Shown: piece by piece, positions 7,290 to 15,306 of the stretch
Layout: each line of letters begins with the position of its first letter
How positions within the stretch are numbered: position 1 is the first letter of the stretch
The notes under the pieces: generated by a model
Databases searched by the model: none
What the model was told of the DNA's origin: nothing
The model's input: only the letters and a program-made list of their open reading frames with translations
Origin: Ignavibacteria bacterium UBA961
Lineage (GTDB): Bacteria > Bacteroidota > Ignavibacteria > Kapaibacteriales > UBA961
DNA: 34,474 bases
Direction of reading: 5' to 3'
Assembly: GCA_002293005.1 (NCBI GenBank)
Contig: DBCJ01000096.1
Location: 1 to 34,474 of the forward strand
Made by a program: the position numbers and the translations under genes

Positions 7290-9809
7290 TTAAAATGTAC
7301 TTTTAATGCCGAGATTAAAACGCAAAGAAGAAAAATTCCAGGTTGCGGAATTATTGACTTGACTCACGATTGAATTCAAGACTCTTTGATACTGTGCTTC
7401 ACCAAATAATGTGAGTGTTTGCGAAACTTGCTTTTGCAGTCCGATTCCTATATTGGCAGAGAACCATATGGAAGAAATCTCATCGAGTGTTCTTTCACCA
7501 AGTGGTAATTCTCTTGTTCCTGTTTCAACATATGAAAAAGAAAGGGGAGAGTCAATTTGTCGAAATGCATTAGCATTTTTATTGGGAATAAAAGAAGCTT
7601 GACCCATTGCAAAGAGATACAGCAATTCATGCATGTCCCAACGGAAACCACCGGAAATGGCAATGGTTGGTAGATCTGCTTGCAATACCGTGGATTCTCT
7701 GAATGGTACATAGTTGTTGATCAAACTATCATACACTTGAACGGAATTGGTGTCTTGTCCTCTCAGCATGACGGTATATGGCAAATATTCCATGCGTAAC
7801 ATGGTTTTGAAATTTGACATTCCTCCTGAGCCTACATGCAAACCAAGTCCCAATGGTGAGGAACTTTCAGCTTGGAAACCACTCGGTGAATCAATCATTG
7901 CGATTGTTCTTGGTGAATTCACATCATGAAATTGCGCACTTGCAATAGCATAAGCTCCCCATTCCCAATTGTTCTTTTCAGGTATTGCCACCGGTTTTTG
8001 TTCGACTTTTGATTGAAATACTGCACCTTCATATTGCAAGATGAATGTGGAAATATTTCCGGCAATGTCTCTGGCCTCTATTTCCATCATCCCTTTCGTC
8101 ACACCCGCTGCAGGTTTGACGAAGAGTGTATATTGCGGAATGCCTTTCATGATCATTGCTTCGGTGATGACAACGCCTTTCTCAATTGCCAATAAACCTT
8201 GAGATGAAAGTACTCGGACTCTCTCCAATCCCTTGTCCTCAGAGCGTTCATCACGAATCACGACATTGATTGAATTTTCAAGATTGCGTCTTTCAAAGGA
8301 AGGTGGAAGAGTGTCAACAACTTCTTGCAAAACTTCAAAACCTTGCCCGATCATATTGCCATATGCATCATTTGTTGCAAATCCATAGGAATATAATCCG
8401 AATGGTATATCCGCTTTCACAGTATGCACACCGAATGGAACATCCATTTTGATGGCCACATAATTGCTTAATCCAACGAATTCTGGTGCATATTTCATTG
8501 TGTCAATTACTCTTCCATTGAAACGCAAGGATTCAACTGAAGAGGAAGGTACAATGATGTTCACAAAGTGTTTCCAATTTGTATAACTCGTCTTGGGTGT
8601 GGCAAATCTATATTCAGTGAGAAATTGCTGAGTGGGACTCACAACAAGCATCATGGGATCACCTATGGAATCGCCTCTTACTCTTGAAACTCTCCCTTCC
8701 ACCGGTCCGGCACCACCAAGAAATCCCTGTGAATATTGCGCGACCAATACCGGTTCACTTGCGGTGAGCATGATATTTTTAGAACCTACAGAGGAATTTT
8801 CATACATCTCACCGGACTGTAATTCACGGATGAATACAGAATTTTCGAAAATCTTTGTATTGGGTTTTGAAGCAATCACGCGATATACATAACTGGATCT
8901 TTTCGCGAATTGACCAAGAATGAAATGCTTTCCCCAGCTATGTACCGGAGGAAGTTGTTCTACGAGATAATTACAAAATGGAACGCGCAAAGGCACATCG
9001 GCACATTGATGACCACTGAAAACCGCAACCGGTTTTGATGCCTGTATTCTTGTTCCTGTCAGATCGGGAAAAATCAAGGTGTCGCTTCCATTCATTGCTT
9101 TACCCATTGGCTGAAAATTCAAGGCGGCAATCTGATATACATCACCTTTATTCATAATGACAGGAAATGCAACTTTCGGTGGCTTATTTCGGGATGTCAT
9201 GACAGATGGCGTGACATAAACCAATGTACTATCCTGAGTTGCAATAATGGCCATGTGAGAAACCAAATCATTCGTGGGTGTTGAATGATAACTCATTGCA
9301 TAATATTCCAATCCCAATGCAGTGGAAGGCAATGCCAAATATGAATCGGTGGAACTTCCTCTTTCATTCAAACAAGTGACTGAAATTGGCGATTTGGATG
9401 TGATGCGTACTGCATTCGGTTGTAAAGTACCATCTCCTGTTACTTCAGCCGCCGCGGGAATTGATATTCTTCTCACGGTTCCACCAACCACTGTTGTGTC
9501 TAGTTTATATCGAATACCTTCAATTTCAATGCGAATCTTGGTCGTGATATCAGAACTGATGAATAATTCAAAATTCGGTGTACTTCTATCCTCGATATAA
9601 ACATCGCCACCTCTTGCATCGGTCAATTTCATCTTACCAACACGATTTGCGGAGTGATGCCAAGAATTCTCTTGAAAACACAACCAAAACTCGGTACCCT
9701 CGGATGTCTTCGAAATGCGTTTTGTCGATTGCTGAGCATATAGTATGCCCTGAGCAAAAAGAAAAAAGACCAAGAGAATGCGACTAATATGAAGCATGGT
9801 TTTTCTCAT
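7290..9809 (-). CDS. IgGFc-binding-like domain fused to a C-terminal outer-membrane beta-barrel-like region
   Basis: This is a large exported protein (839 aa) with an N-terminal signal peptide (hydrophobic ~8-25, AQQ cleavage-like site). Residues ~36-470 resemble the IgGFc-binding protein N-terminal domain of bacterial cell-surface proteins. Markers are EGTEFWLCFQEN, DSYLALPSTALGLEYYAMSY, DSTLVYVTPS, KPVAVFSGHQCADVP and EQLPPVHSWGKHFILGQFA. A middle region (~490-600) is beta-rich. Residues ~613-839 have alternating hydrophobic/polar strands with many Gly and aromatics and end in a terminal Phe (LRFNLGIKSTF), as in outer-membrane barrels. I infer a barrel-anchored surface adhesin or receptor. 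It overlaps the upstream T9SS-substrate gene by 4 nt. Despite the family name, IgG binding is not implied. The ligand is unknown. Confidence 0.72.
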   Translation of the reverse strand: MRKTMLHISRILLVFFLFAQGILYAQQSTKRISKTSEGTEFWLCFQENSWHHSANRVGKMKLTDARGGDVYIEDRSTPNFELFISSDITTKIRIEIEGIRYKLDTTVVGGTVRRISIPAAAEVTGDGTLQPNAVRITSKSPISVTCLNERGSSTDSYLALPSTALGLEYYAMSYHSTPTNDLVSHMAIIATQDSTLVYVTPSVMTSRNKPPKVAFPVIMNKGDVYQIAALNFQPMGKAMNGSDTLIFPDLTGTRIQASKPVAVFSGHQCADVPLRVPFCNYLVEQLPPVHSWGKHFILGQFAKRSSYVYRVIASKPNTKIFENSVFIRELQSGEMYENSSVGSKNIMLTASEPVLVAQYSQGFLGGAGPVEGRVSRVRGDSIGDPMMLVVSPTQQFLTEYRFATPKTSYTNWKHFVNIIVPSSSVESLRFNGRVIDTMKYAPEFVGLSNYVAIKMDVPFGVHTVKADIPFGLYSYGFATNDAYGNMIGQGFEVLQEVVDTLPPSFERRNLENSINVVIRDERSEDKGLERVRVLSSQGLLAIEKGVVITEAMIMKGIPQYTLFVKPAAGVTKGMMEIEARDIAGNISTFILQYEGAVFQSKVEQKPVAIPEKNNWEWGAYAIASAQFHDVNSPRTIAMIDSPSGFQAESSSPLGLGLHVGSGGMSNFKTMLRMEYLPYTVMLRGQDTNSVQVYDSLINNYVPFRESTVLQADLPTIAISGGFRWDMHELLYLFAMGQASFIPNKNANAFRQIDSPLSFSYVETGTRELPLGERTLDEISSIWFSANIGIGLQKQVSQTLTLFGEAQYQRVLNSIVSQVNNSATWNFSSLRFNLGIKSTF

Positions 9810-10570
9810 TTTTTATGCACCATGCTCATGTGATACAATCCTTGTTCTGTTTTCATGCGAATGATATAGACACCACTTGAGAAATCCAGTGGATTATCGA
9901 CATTCAATGTGAATGAGTGACGCCCCGCAATTTTTCTTTCAACCGGAAATTCCTTGACCAATTTTCCTTGAGAACTATACAGAAAGAATTGAACATCACC
10001 GGGTTTACCAACATAATAATTGAAAGATGTTGTATAGGCAAAAGGATTTGGTGAATTGATATCCATGCCTTCAGTACTCGCTTGAATGACAGGAGGATCA
10101 ATAAATGTGATTCTTCCACCTATTTGTTTTGTGTCTTGAATCGAATCACCAATGTTGTATGACAATACTTTGATACTCAATGCCGAATCTATTCCTGCAA
10201 GAGTCTCCACATCCAAGTAAAAAGCGATTCCGGATGAATCAAAAAGTGGATTAGGACATGTAATTGCATACTCTTTATATTCATCTCCATCGGATAGAAA
10301 TGTGATATCTGTTTTTTTGCAAGTGTATAATGTTCCGGGCTCTGTCAATGCATCATGAAGAATGATGCGCTTTTTGGGTATTGCCATGCGAATGGTGCAG
10401 ATTTCCTGCATTGCAGTTCCATTCGACTGTAAAAAAACAGGCAACTTCCAGCGTGTACCCTGTCTGAGCGATGTATCAGGTAGAGTAAAAGTAGCATCAC
10501 TTGCCAAGGCATATTTCAATGGAAATAGCAAGGAAATGAGAATTAATGAAAATAATGGCAACTTTTGCAC
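9806..10570 (-). CDS. T9SS-secreted surface protein with cohesin-like domain and type A sorting domain
   Basis: This 254-aa protein starts with a signal peptide (MQKLPLFSLILISLLFPLKYALA). Residues ~26-160 form a beta-rich module resembling cohesin-like domains (FTLPDTSLRQGTRWKLPVFL at its start). The C-terminal ~85 residues are a type A T9SS sorting domain. It has an SPNPF motif followed by strands (FFLYSSQGKLVKEF), GRHSFTLN, SSGVYIIRMKTEQG and a short basic tail ending KK. Such domains direct export across the outer membrane by the type IX system and are then removed. It is the first gene of a long minus-strand run, about 55 nt below a TATCTTTG promoter box, and its stop overlaps the start of the 839-aa protein. 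Co-translation suggests the two act together at the cell surface (inference). Confidence 0.83.
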   Translation of the reverse strand: MQKLPLFSLILISLLFPLKYALASDATFTLPDTSLRQGTRWKLPVFLQSNGTAMQEICTIRMAIPKKRIILHDALTEPGTLYTCKKTDITFLSDGDEYKEYAITCPNPLFDSSGIAFYLDVETLAGIDSALSIKVLSYNIGDSIQDTKQIGGRITFIDPPVIQASTEGMDINSPNPFAYTTSFNYYVGKPGDVQFFLYSSQGKLVKEFPVERKIAGRHSFTLNVDNPLDFSSGVYIIRMKTEQGLYHMSMVHKK

Positions 10571-10625
10571 AAAAAAGCCAAAAATGATCTGTTAAAAAAA
10601 AGGATGTTCCCGAAGAATTCGATTG

Positions 10626-10633
10626 CAAAGATA
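10626..10633 (-). promoter_or_regulatory. Bacteroidota-type -7 box (TATCTTTG) for the envelope run
   Basis: The minus-strand sequence TATCTTTG is an exact match to the TAnnTTTG -7 element used by the Bacteroidota primary sigma factor. It lies about 55 nt upstream of the T9SS-substrate start codon. A canonical TTG at -33 with a 19-nt spacer is not present. It is the only such box between pta and the operon. Confidence 0.5.
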
Positions 10634-10684
10634 AGAATTTTGAACCTAGTTATCCCCCATAAACTCAATACCTGTGGATAATAT

Positions 10685-11665
10685 CTATAGTACGGAACAA
10701 ATGAGAGAAACATCGAGAATGTCTTGCACGGAACAACCTCTGGAAAGATCGCAATAGGGCTTTTGCAAACCCTGTACGATTGGTCCAATTGCCTTAGCAT
10801 TTGCCAAGCGTTCGGTGATTTTATAAGCAATATTGCCTGCATCCAAATCAGGGAAAATCAAAATATTAGCTTGTCCTTGAATCGGAGAATGGGGTGCCTT
10901 CCTTTGTGCTATTGATGGAATCAATGCGGCATCTACCTGTAATTCGCCATCTGCGAGTATATCGGGATATGTTTGGGTGAACAATGCGAATGCCTCTCGA
11001 ACCTTTATGATATCGGGATGTTCGGCACTTCCTTTGGTGGAAAAGGAGAGAAATGCAACACGCGGTTCAATATTCATGATGGATCGTGCATTCAAAGCGG
11101 TCATTCCTGCGATATCGCATAATTGCTCGGCAGTTGGGGAAGGAATAACGGCTCCATCAGCATAAAATAGGATGGATTCAGGAAGAATCATGATGAAGAA
11201 ACTACTGACGGTTTTTACACCCAATGACAATCCAACAGTTTTTATGCCTGCTCTTATCACTTCACCAGTTGTTGAGATATTTCCTGCAACCGTGCCATCC
11301 ACAATTCCCAAGTGAGTCTCAATGCCCGCGAAATAGAGAGGATTTTGAAGCATATCCATGCAATCTTCATTGGAATCAATGGTTTTTATCTTGACCTTGA
11401 TAGCTTCTATATGTTCTTTTGTGCTGTTTTTTTTGGGGTCTCGAATTTCAATGCCCTTGATATCAATCTTATGTTCCAGTGAGAATTGTTCTATTTCATC
11501 AGTGTTTCCAATCAATATGGGTAAGATATAGGATTGATCGGCAAGAGTTTTTACAGCTTCAAGGACTCTTATGTCCAAAGCATCGGGAAAAGCAATGCGT
11601 TTTTGCCTAGATTTGGCCTTTTCAATGAGACCCGCATAAAAAACTTCTTCAGTGCTTTGATTCAT
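10685..11665 (-). CDS. pta: Phosphate acetyltransferase
   Basis: Pta interconverts acetyl-CoA and acetyl phosphate, the first step of the Pta-AckA acetate pathway. The C-terminal signature is clear: ANILIFPDLDAGNIAYKITE, then AIGPIVQGL and CDLSRGCSVQDI. Also typical are AGNISTTGEVIRAG, LSLGVKTVSSFF and the DAALIPSIAQRKAP segment before the signature. I start at the ATG at 11663-11665, giving 326 aa, close to the short Bacillus-type Pta. Longer in-frame starts at 11707 and 11740 add residues unlike the family, and the 11740 start would run into the leader of the divergent gene. No ackA is next to it. The gene is preceded by a 94-nt divergent intergenic region shared with the YjbH-like gene. 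Confidence 0.93.
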   Translation of the reverse strand: MNQSTEEVFYAGLIEKAKSRQKRIAFPDALDIRVLEAVKTLADQSYILPILIGNTDEIEQFSLEHKIDIKGIEIRDPKKNSTKEHIEAIKVKIKTIDSNEDCMDMLQNPLYFAGIETHLGIVDGTVAGNISTTGEVIRAGIKTVGLSLGVKTVSSFFIMILPESILFYADGAVIPSPTAEQLCDIAGMTALNARSIMNIEPRVAFLSFSTKGSAEHPDIIKVREAFALFTQTYPDILADGELQVDAALIPSIAQRKAPHSPIQGQANILIFPDLDAGNIAYKITERLANAKAIGPIVQGLQKPYCDLSRGCSVQDILDVSLICSVL

Positions 11666-11759
11666 CTCTTTTTTAAGTAATTGCTTGGCATTTTGTAATT
11701 TAGGCATACATAAAGTAAATATGCAATTGCAACTGTACAAAAATGCAAAAAAGGGCTCG

Positions 11760-12542
11760 ATGAATCAGTTCCAAAATTCTTTGCGGCTAATTGTCTTGAT
11801 GACTCTTCTCATTATGAGTCAACAGCAACCTGTTTTTAGTCAGGGCAGTGCCGGCTCAAAAGCGAAAATGCCCAGATTATCTATAATTGATATGCCAACT
11901 GCGAGGATATTACCTCCAAAAGCTTATAGGGTTTCAGGCATAATCATGCAGGAGTCTGGAATCCTAACACAAGTCAATTATGGTCTTACAAAAAATGTCA
12001 ATCTCGGTTTTTCATATTCAGCAATGCCACTCTTTGGAGAAGGAGATCCAATTCTGCAACCATTATTGCTTTTTGATGTTCGAGTAAGATTGTTGTCCGA
12101 AAAGAAAAAAGTCCCGGCCATAGTGCTGGGAGTAAACAGTCAAGGACTTGGCGCCTGGGAAAATAAAAGAAGATTTGAATTCAATGCGCCAGGCATTTTT
12201 TTGAGCGCATCAAAAAATATTTCATGGGAAGCGGGTATTTTATCTTTACATGGTGGAATCAATTATCCAATCATGCCATCGGCATATTCAAATACACCGG
12301 GTGCTTTCGTGGGAGTAGAACAGTCATTCTATAAGAATGTGACAATCGCGACTGAATATTCAGGTACATGGAATGAAGACCCAGCATTCATGAACAAGAA
12401 TGGTCTATTGAATTGTGCCGTAAAATACTCACCTTTCAAAGGTATCAATCTTACCATTCAAGCAAGGGATCTCTTGGAAAGCAGAGCAAATGGAAATGGC
12501 TTTCTACGATATGCAGGCATCGAATATATCGGCATATTCTAA
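11760..12542 (+). CDS. YjbH-like outer-membrane beta-barrel protein
   Basis: This is an exported protein of 260 aa with a signal peptide (LRLIVLMTLLIMSQQQPVFS). Right after the mature start comes a segment reading SIIDMPTARILPPKAYRVSG, which resembles the GIPGLIDMPTAR start of YjbH-type exopolysaccharide/outer-membrane proteins. The rest is a series of amphipathic strands (VNYGLTKNVNLGFSYSAMPLF, AFVGVEQSFYKNVTIATEYSG) and it ends in Phe, consistent with a small barrel. I chose the ATG at 11760, because the upstream in-frame start at 11685 lies in the pta coding region and spoils the signal peptide. It is separated from the HAD gene by one base and leads a five-gene envelope operon. The function is not known. 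Confidence 0.66.
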   Translation: MNQFQNSLRLIVLMTLLIMSQQQPVFSQGSAGSKAKMPRLSIIDMPTARILPPKAYRVSGIIMQESGILTQVNYGLTKNVNLGFSYSAMPLFGEGDPILQPLLLFDVRVRLLSEKKKVPAIVLGVNSQGLGAWENKRRFEFNAPGIFLSASKNISWEAGILSLHGGINYPIMPSAYSNTPGAFVGVEQSFYKNVTIATEYSGTWNEDPAFMNKNGLLNCAVKYSPFKGINLTIQARDLLESRANGNGFLRYAGIEYIGIF

Positions 12543-12543
12543 T

Positions 12544-13158
12544 ATGAATATTCGTTTGATTCTATTTGATTTGGGAGGTGTGCTCTACAATATAGAACAT
12601 GCACGAACACACTCTGCACTCAATTCGCTCCAATCAATCAATGCAAATCCAATCTCATTTTCTCTTGAACATGCGGAAGCAATATTCGGAGAATTTGATG
12701 CAGGTACATTGAATAAATCAGAATTCATATCAAGATTAGGTGAAGAATATTCCATTCAAGCCACAGATGAGCAAATCATCAATGCATGGAATGCAATGCT
12801 TTTGGGATTATATCCTGATACGATTTCATTCATACATGAGATTTCGAAATATCTTCCAATTGCACTTTTGAGCAATATCAATGAGATTCATCACGATCAT
12901 GTTCGTGAAGAATGCAAGCCATTGTTTGAATATTTTGAGCATTTGTTTCTTTCATATGAAATGAATCTTAAGAAACCCGATCCCGAGATATTTCATCATG
13001 TGATCTCGAAAACAGGTAATTCTCCCGATGAAATTCTGTTCTTGGATGATACTCCCGTGAATTGCAGAATCGCGCAATCCCTCGGAATCAATGCAAAGCT
13101 CATCGATCCTCTTACTCGCGATTGGTTGAGTGAAATCAAAAATCTCATTGCCAATTAA
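12544..13158 (+). CDS. HAD-superfamily phosphatase (subfamily IA, YihX-like)
   Basis: This is a cytoplasmic 204-aa haloacid-dehalogenase-fold hydrolase. Motif I is LILFDLGGVLYNIEHA, with nucleophile Asp at residue 9. The second position of the usual DxD is Gly, as in YihX-type members that begin FDLGNV. Motif II is ALLSNINEIH, the motif III Lys lies in NLKKPDPEIFHHV, and motif IV is ILFLDDTPVNC. A helical cap lies between motifs I and II. It probably dephosphorylates a small sugar or metabolite phosphate; the substrate cannot be read from sequence. The start at 12544 is one base after the upstream stop. The longer frame from 12490 lies within the previous gene and precedes the FDLGG strand by too many residues. 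Confidence 0.9.
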   Translation: MNIRLILFDLGGVLYNIEHARTHSALNSLQSINANPISFSLEHAEAIFGEFDAGTLNKSEFISRLGEEYSIQATDEQIINAWNAMLLGLYPDTISFIHEISKYLPIALLSNINEIHHDHVREECKPLFEYFEHLFLSYEMNLKKPDPEIFHHVISKTGNSPDEILFLDDTPVNCRIAQSLGINAKLIDPLTRDWLSEIKNLIAN

Positions 13159-13159
13159 T

Positions 13160-13960
13160 ATGCGTTTACTTTTCCTCTTGCCTGTGATTCTCTATGTGCA
13201 TATTGTCAATGTATGCGCTCAAGATTCATTCTATCCTCATTATATCGCAAATCCACTTGAAGCTCGCGTGGGTTCATTCTATCAACCGAATGCTGATCGA
13301 TTGCGACTTGATATCGGTCAAACGATTGATCTCAATCAATTCGAAATCGGATCTGGATGGAAGGCCGGCATTGGAGCAGATGCATTTATTCTCACCAGAT
13401 TGAGAAGTGAAGGCAATTTTAAATTTCCCGTTGAAACCGCGGATTATTTTTTTGGTTTGCAAGGTTCCGTCCATGGGAATGTTGCCGGAATACCTGCCGG
13501 CGCTCGATTGAGATTGTCGCATATTTCCACGCATTTGGTTGATGGAGCCGCTGATGCACAAGGCGTCTTCTCGGAAAGAAAACCATTTGTCTATAGCAGA
13601 GAATTTGCCGATGTTTCTGGATATGTGATGCTCAGTGATATTCGACTCTATGCCGGCATTACTTGGATTTGGTCAACTCAACCCAGAAATATCGGTCGCA
13701 TTGTTCCTCAACTTGGTTTCGACACGCGATATTCAATTGGGAATGATTTGAGCATTGAATCAGGTTATGATGTGCGTATAAGCGAAGTGCAAGGAATCAC
13801 TTTGCCCACACATTCCATTCAATGCGGAGTAAAATATCACATGAAGGACAAAACAGGAATTTGGTTCGGTCTCATTGCTTCATCAGGTAGATCTATACAT
13901 GGGATGTATCATACCGAGAGGGAAGATTATCTCGGTTATGGATTCAGGATTGCATATTGA
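13160..13960 (+). CDS. DUF1207-like exported protein
   Basis: This 266-aa protein has a signal peptide (MRLLFLLPVILYVHIVNVCA). The mature start reads FYPHYIANPLEARVGSFYQP, resembling the conserved opening of DUF1207 proteins. The remainder is rich in amphipathic beta strands with Gly and aromatic residues (GYVMLSDIRLYAGITWIW, GLIASSGRSIHGMYH, YLGYGFRIAY) and ends on Tyr, as expected of an outer-membrane barrel. No function is established for the family. It begins one base after the HAD stop, and its TGA overlaps the next ATG (TGATG at 13958-13962), so it is translationally coupled to the T9SS plug-like gene. Confidence 0.72.
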   Translation: MRLLFLLPVILYVHIVNVCAQDSFYPHYIANPLEARVGSFYQPNADRLRLDIGQTIDLNQFEIGSGWKAGIGADAFILTRLRSEGNFKFPVETADYFFGLQGSVHGNVAGIPAGARLRLSHISTHLVDGAADAQGVFSERKPFVYSREFADVSGYVMLSDIRLYAGITWIWSTQPRNIGRIVPQLGFDTRYSIGNDLSIESGYDVRISEVQGITLPTHSIQCGVKYHMKDKTGIWFGLIASSGRSIHGMYHTEREDYLGYGFRIAY

Positions 13961-15306
13961 TGTACTTTGCATTCATTCATATCATGTGTTTTATCTTGCT
14001 CGGGTTTCATGCTCAAGCATCTGATGATGACATGCATGAAAACATGCAAAAGAATATGCCGCCACAATTGAAATTTTTAAGAGTATATGGTGGTGATGAT
14101 GAAACCATGCCGCCGATTGCCATGTGTTCAAGACCCACGCAACAGAGAAGACCCAATGTCTCATTTAATTTCCCGCATATCACGATTGAGCTCGATATAC
14201 AGTCTCGCACACCTCCACAGATGTTCGTGATCTTTTCACATTGCAATGCAGATTGGACCGAACATGAAAATGCTTTTCTGAATGATCCCGCCCTTCTTCG
14301 AACAAGTTCTATTGATTGGAGAATGGCTCCTCCCGCTTCCATTTGGTATTCCTATACAGGTATATTGAAAGTTCCGAATGAACATGTAAAATTCAATTTC
14401 GGAGGAAATTGGAAAGCCAAGTTTTATCTCTATGATGACCCAAGTCAGCCGATTGCAATCGCCAAATTTTTTGTCGTGGACCCCCGAGTGGAAACACGAT
14501 TTGATGTGTATGGAGATTTCTATTCTCCAAAAAACACAATATTTACTTCAGGTGCATATACGGTTGAAGCTCATGCAAGATCCACTGAAATGCTGAATGA
14601 TGGACAATTGAATACAGCGGTGTTTTACAGACTCAATAGATATGATGAGCCTTTCATTATATCGGAACAATCTTCATATGAGTCATTGAATGAACTCAAT
14701 CATGCATATCCTCTTCAGACAATGATCACGGGTTTCGGTATGACCGGTCGTCGTTTCAGGATGGAGAGAATTCCTGCGGAAAATGAATATAGAGTTTTGA
14801 ATCTTGGGGATTATTCCTTGTATCCTCGATCCAATGCACCACTTCGCATGTGGACTCCTGACCTATGGCGCAATGGATCATTTATTGAAAGATCGGATGG
14901 TGGAGTCATGAATACGCGTTTCATCGGTTGGGGAGACAAAGATTATGTGCAATTGGAATTTCTTCTCAATCCTCAAAATAGACTGGCAGAGCATGAAGTT
15001 TTCTTAAGCGGATCATTTAATAATTGGTCACCCGATGCATCCTGGCTCATGAAATGGGATGAAGAAATGAAATTGTATCGCTTGAGACAGTGGATTCCTC
15101 GTGGAAGGCATGGCTATTTATACATGACCGGTGAAATTGATGCCGATACGAGAAAGGCAATTCGCCTGACGGCAGAAGAATTTGAAGGGAATACTGCAAG
15201 GGGCGGTCATCCATTCATAGCACTCATCTATTATCGTGAATTCGGTATGGGTGGTTTTGATTCAATTGTCGGTGTTGCCGGAGGGAATGTCTATGGCTCC
15301 TGGTAA
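13960..15306 (+). CDS. T9SS plug-like protein (DUF5103 family)
   Basis: This exported protein of 448 aa has an N-terminal signal peptide (FAFIHIMCFILLGFHAQA). It resembles the DUF5103 / 'type 9 secretion system plug protein' family. Markers are VIFSHCNADWTEHENAF (the family HCDADW block, here H94-W99), WYSYTGILKVPNEHVKFNFG, KAKFYLYDDPSQPIAIAKFF and VDPRV. Near the C-terminus (~345-385) there is a glycogen-binding-like beta domain (VFLSGSFNNWSPDAS, then GRHGYLYMTG). The plug protein seals the SprA translocon pore on the periplasmic side in Flavobacterium; whether this one does so is inferred. The start at 13960 overlaps the preceding stop, and the Kdo transferase gene begins inside its last codons. 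Presence of a T9SS cargo at 9.8 kb supports the assignment. Confidence 0.82.
   Translation: MYFAFIHIMCFILLGFHAQASDDDMHENMQKNMPPQLKFLRVYGGDDETMPPIAMCSRPTQQRRPNVSFNFPHITIELDIQSRTPPQMFVIFSHCNADWTEHENAFLNDPALLRTSSIDWRMAPPASIWYSYTGILKVPNEHVKFNFGGNWKAKFYLYDDPSQPIAIAKFFVVDPRVETRFDVYGDFYSPKNTIFTSGAYTVEAHARSTEMLNDGQLNTAVFYRLNRYDEPFIISEQSSYESLNELNHAYPLQTMITGFGMTGRRFRMERIPAENEYRVLNLGDYSLYPRSNAPLRMWTPDLWRNGSFIERSDGGVMNTRFIGWGDKDYVQLEFLLNPQNRLAEHEVFLSGSFNNWSPDASWLMKWDEEMKLYRLRQWIPRGRHGYLYMTGEIDADTRKAIRLTAEEFEGNTARGGHPFIALIYYREFGMGGFDSIVGVAGGNVYGSW

Noticed and set aside
11685..11759. Longer N-terminus of the YjbH-like protein overlapping pta
   Set aside because: It would place 25 residues before the signal peptide and overlap the divergent gene's coding start.
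13957..13959. TTG as start of the T9SS plug-like protein
   Set aside because: The adjacent ATG at 13960 forms a TGATG stop/start overlap with the upstream gene and keeps the signal peptide.
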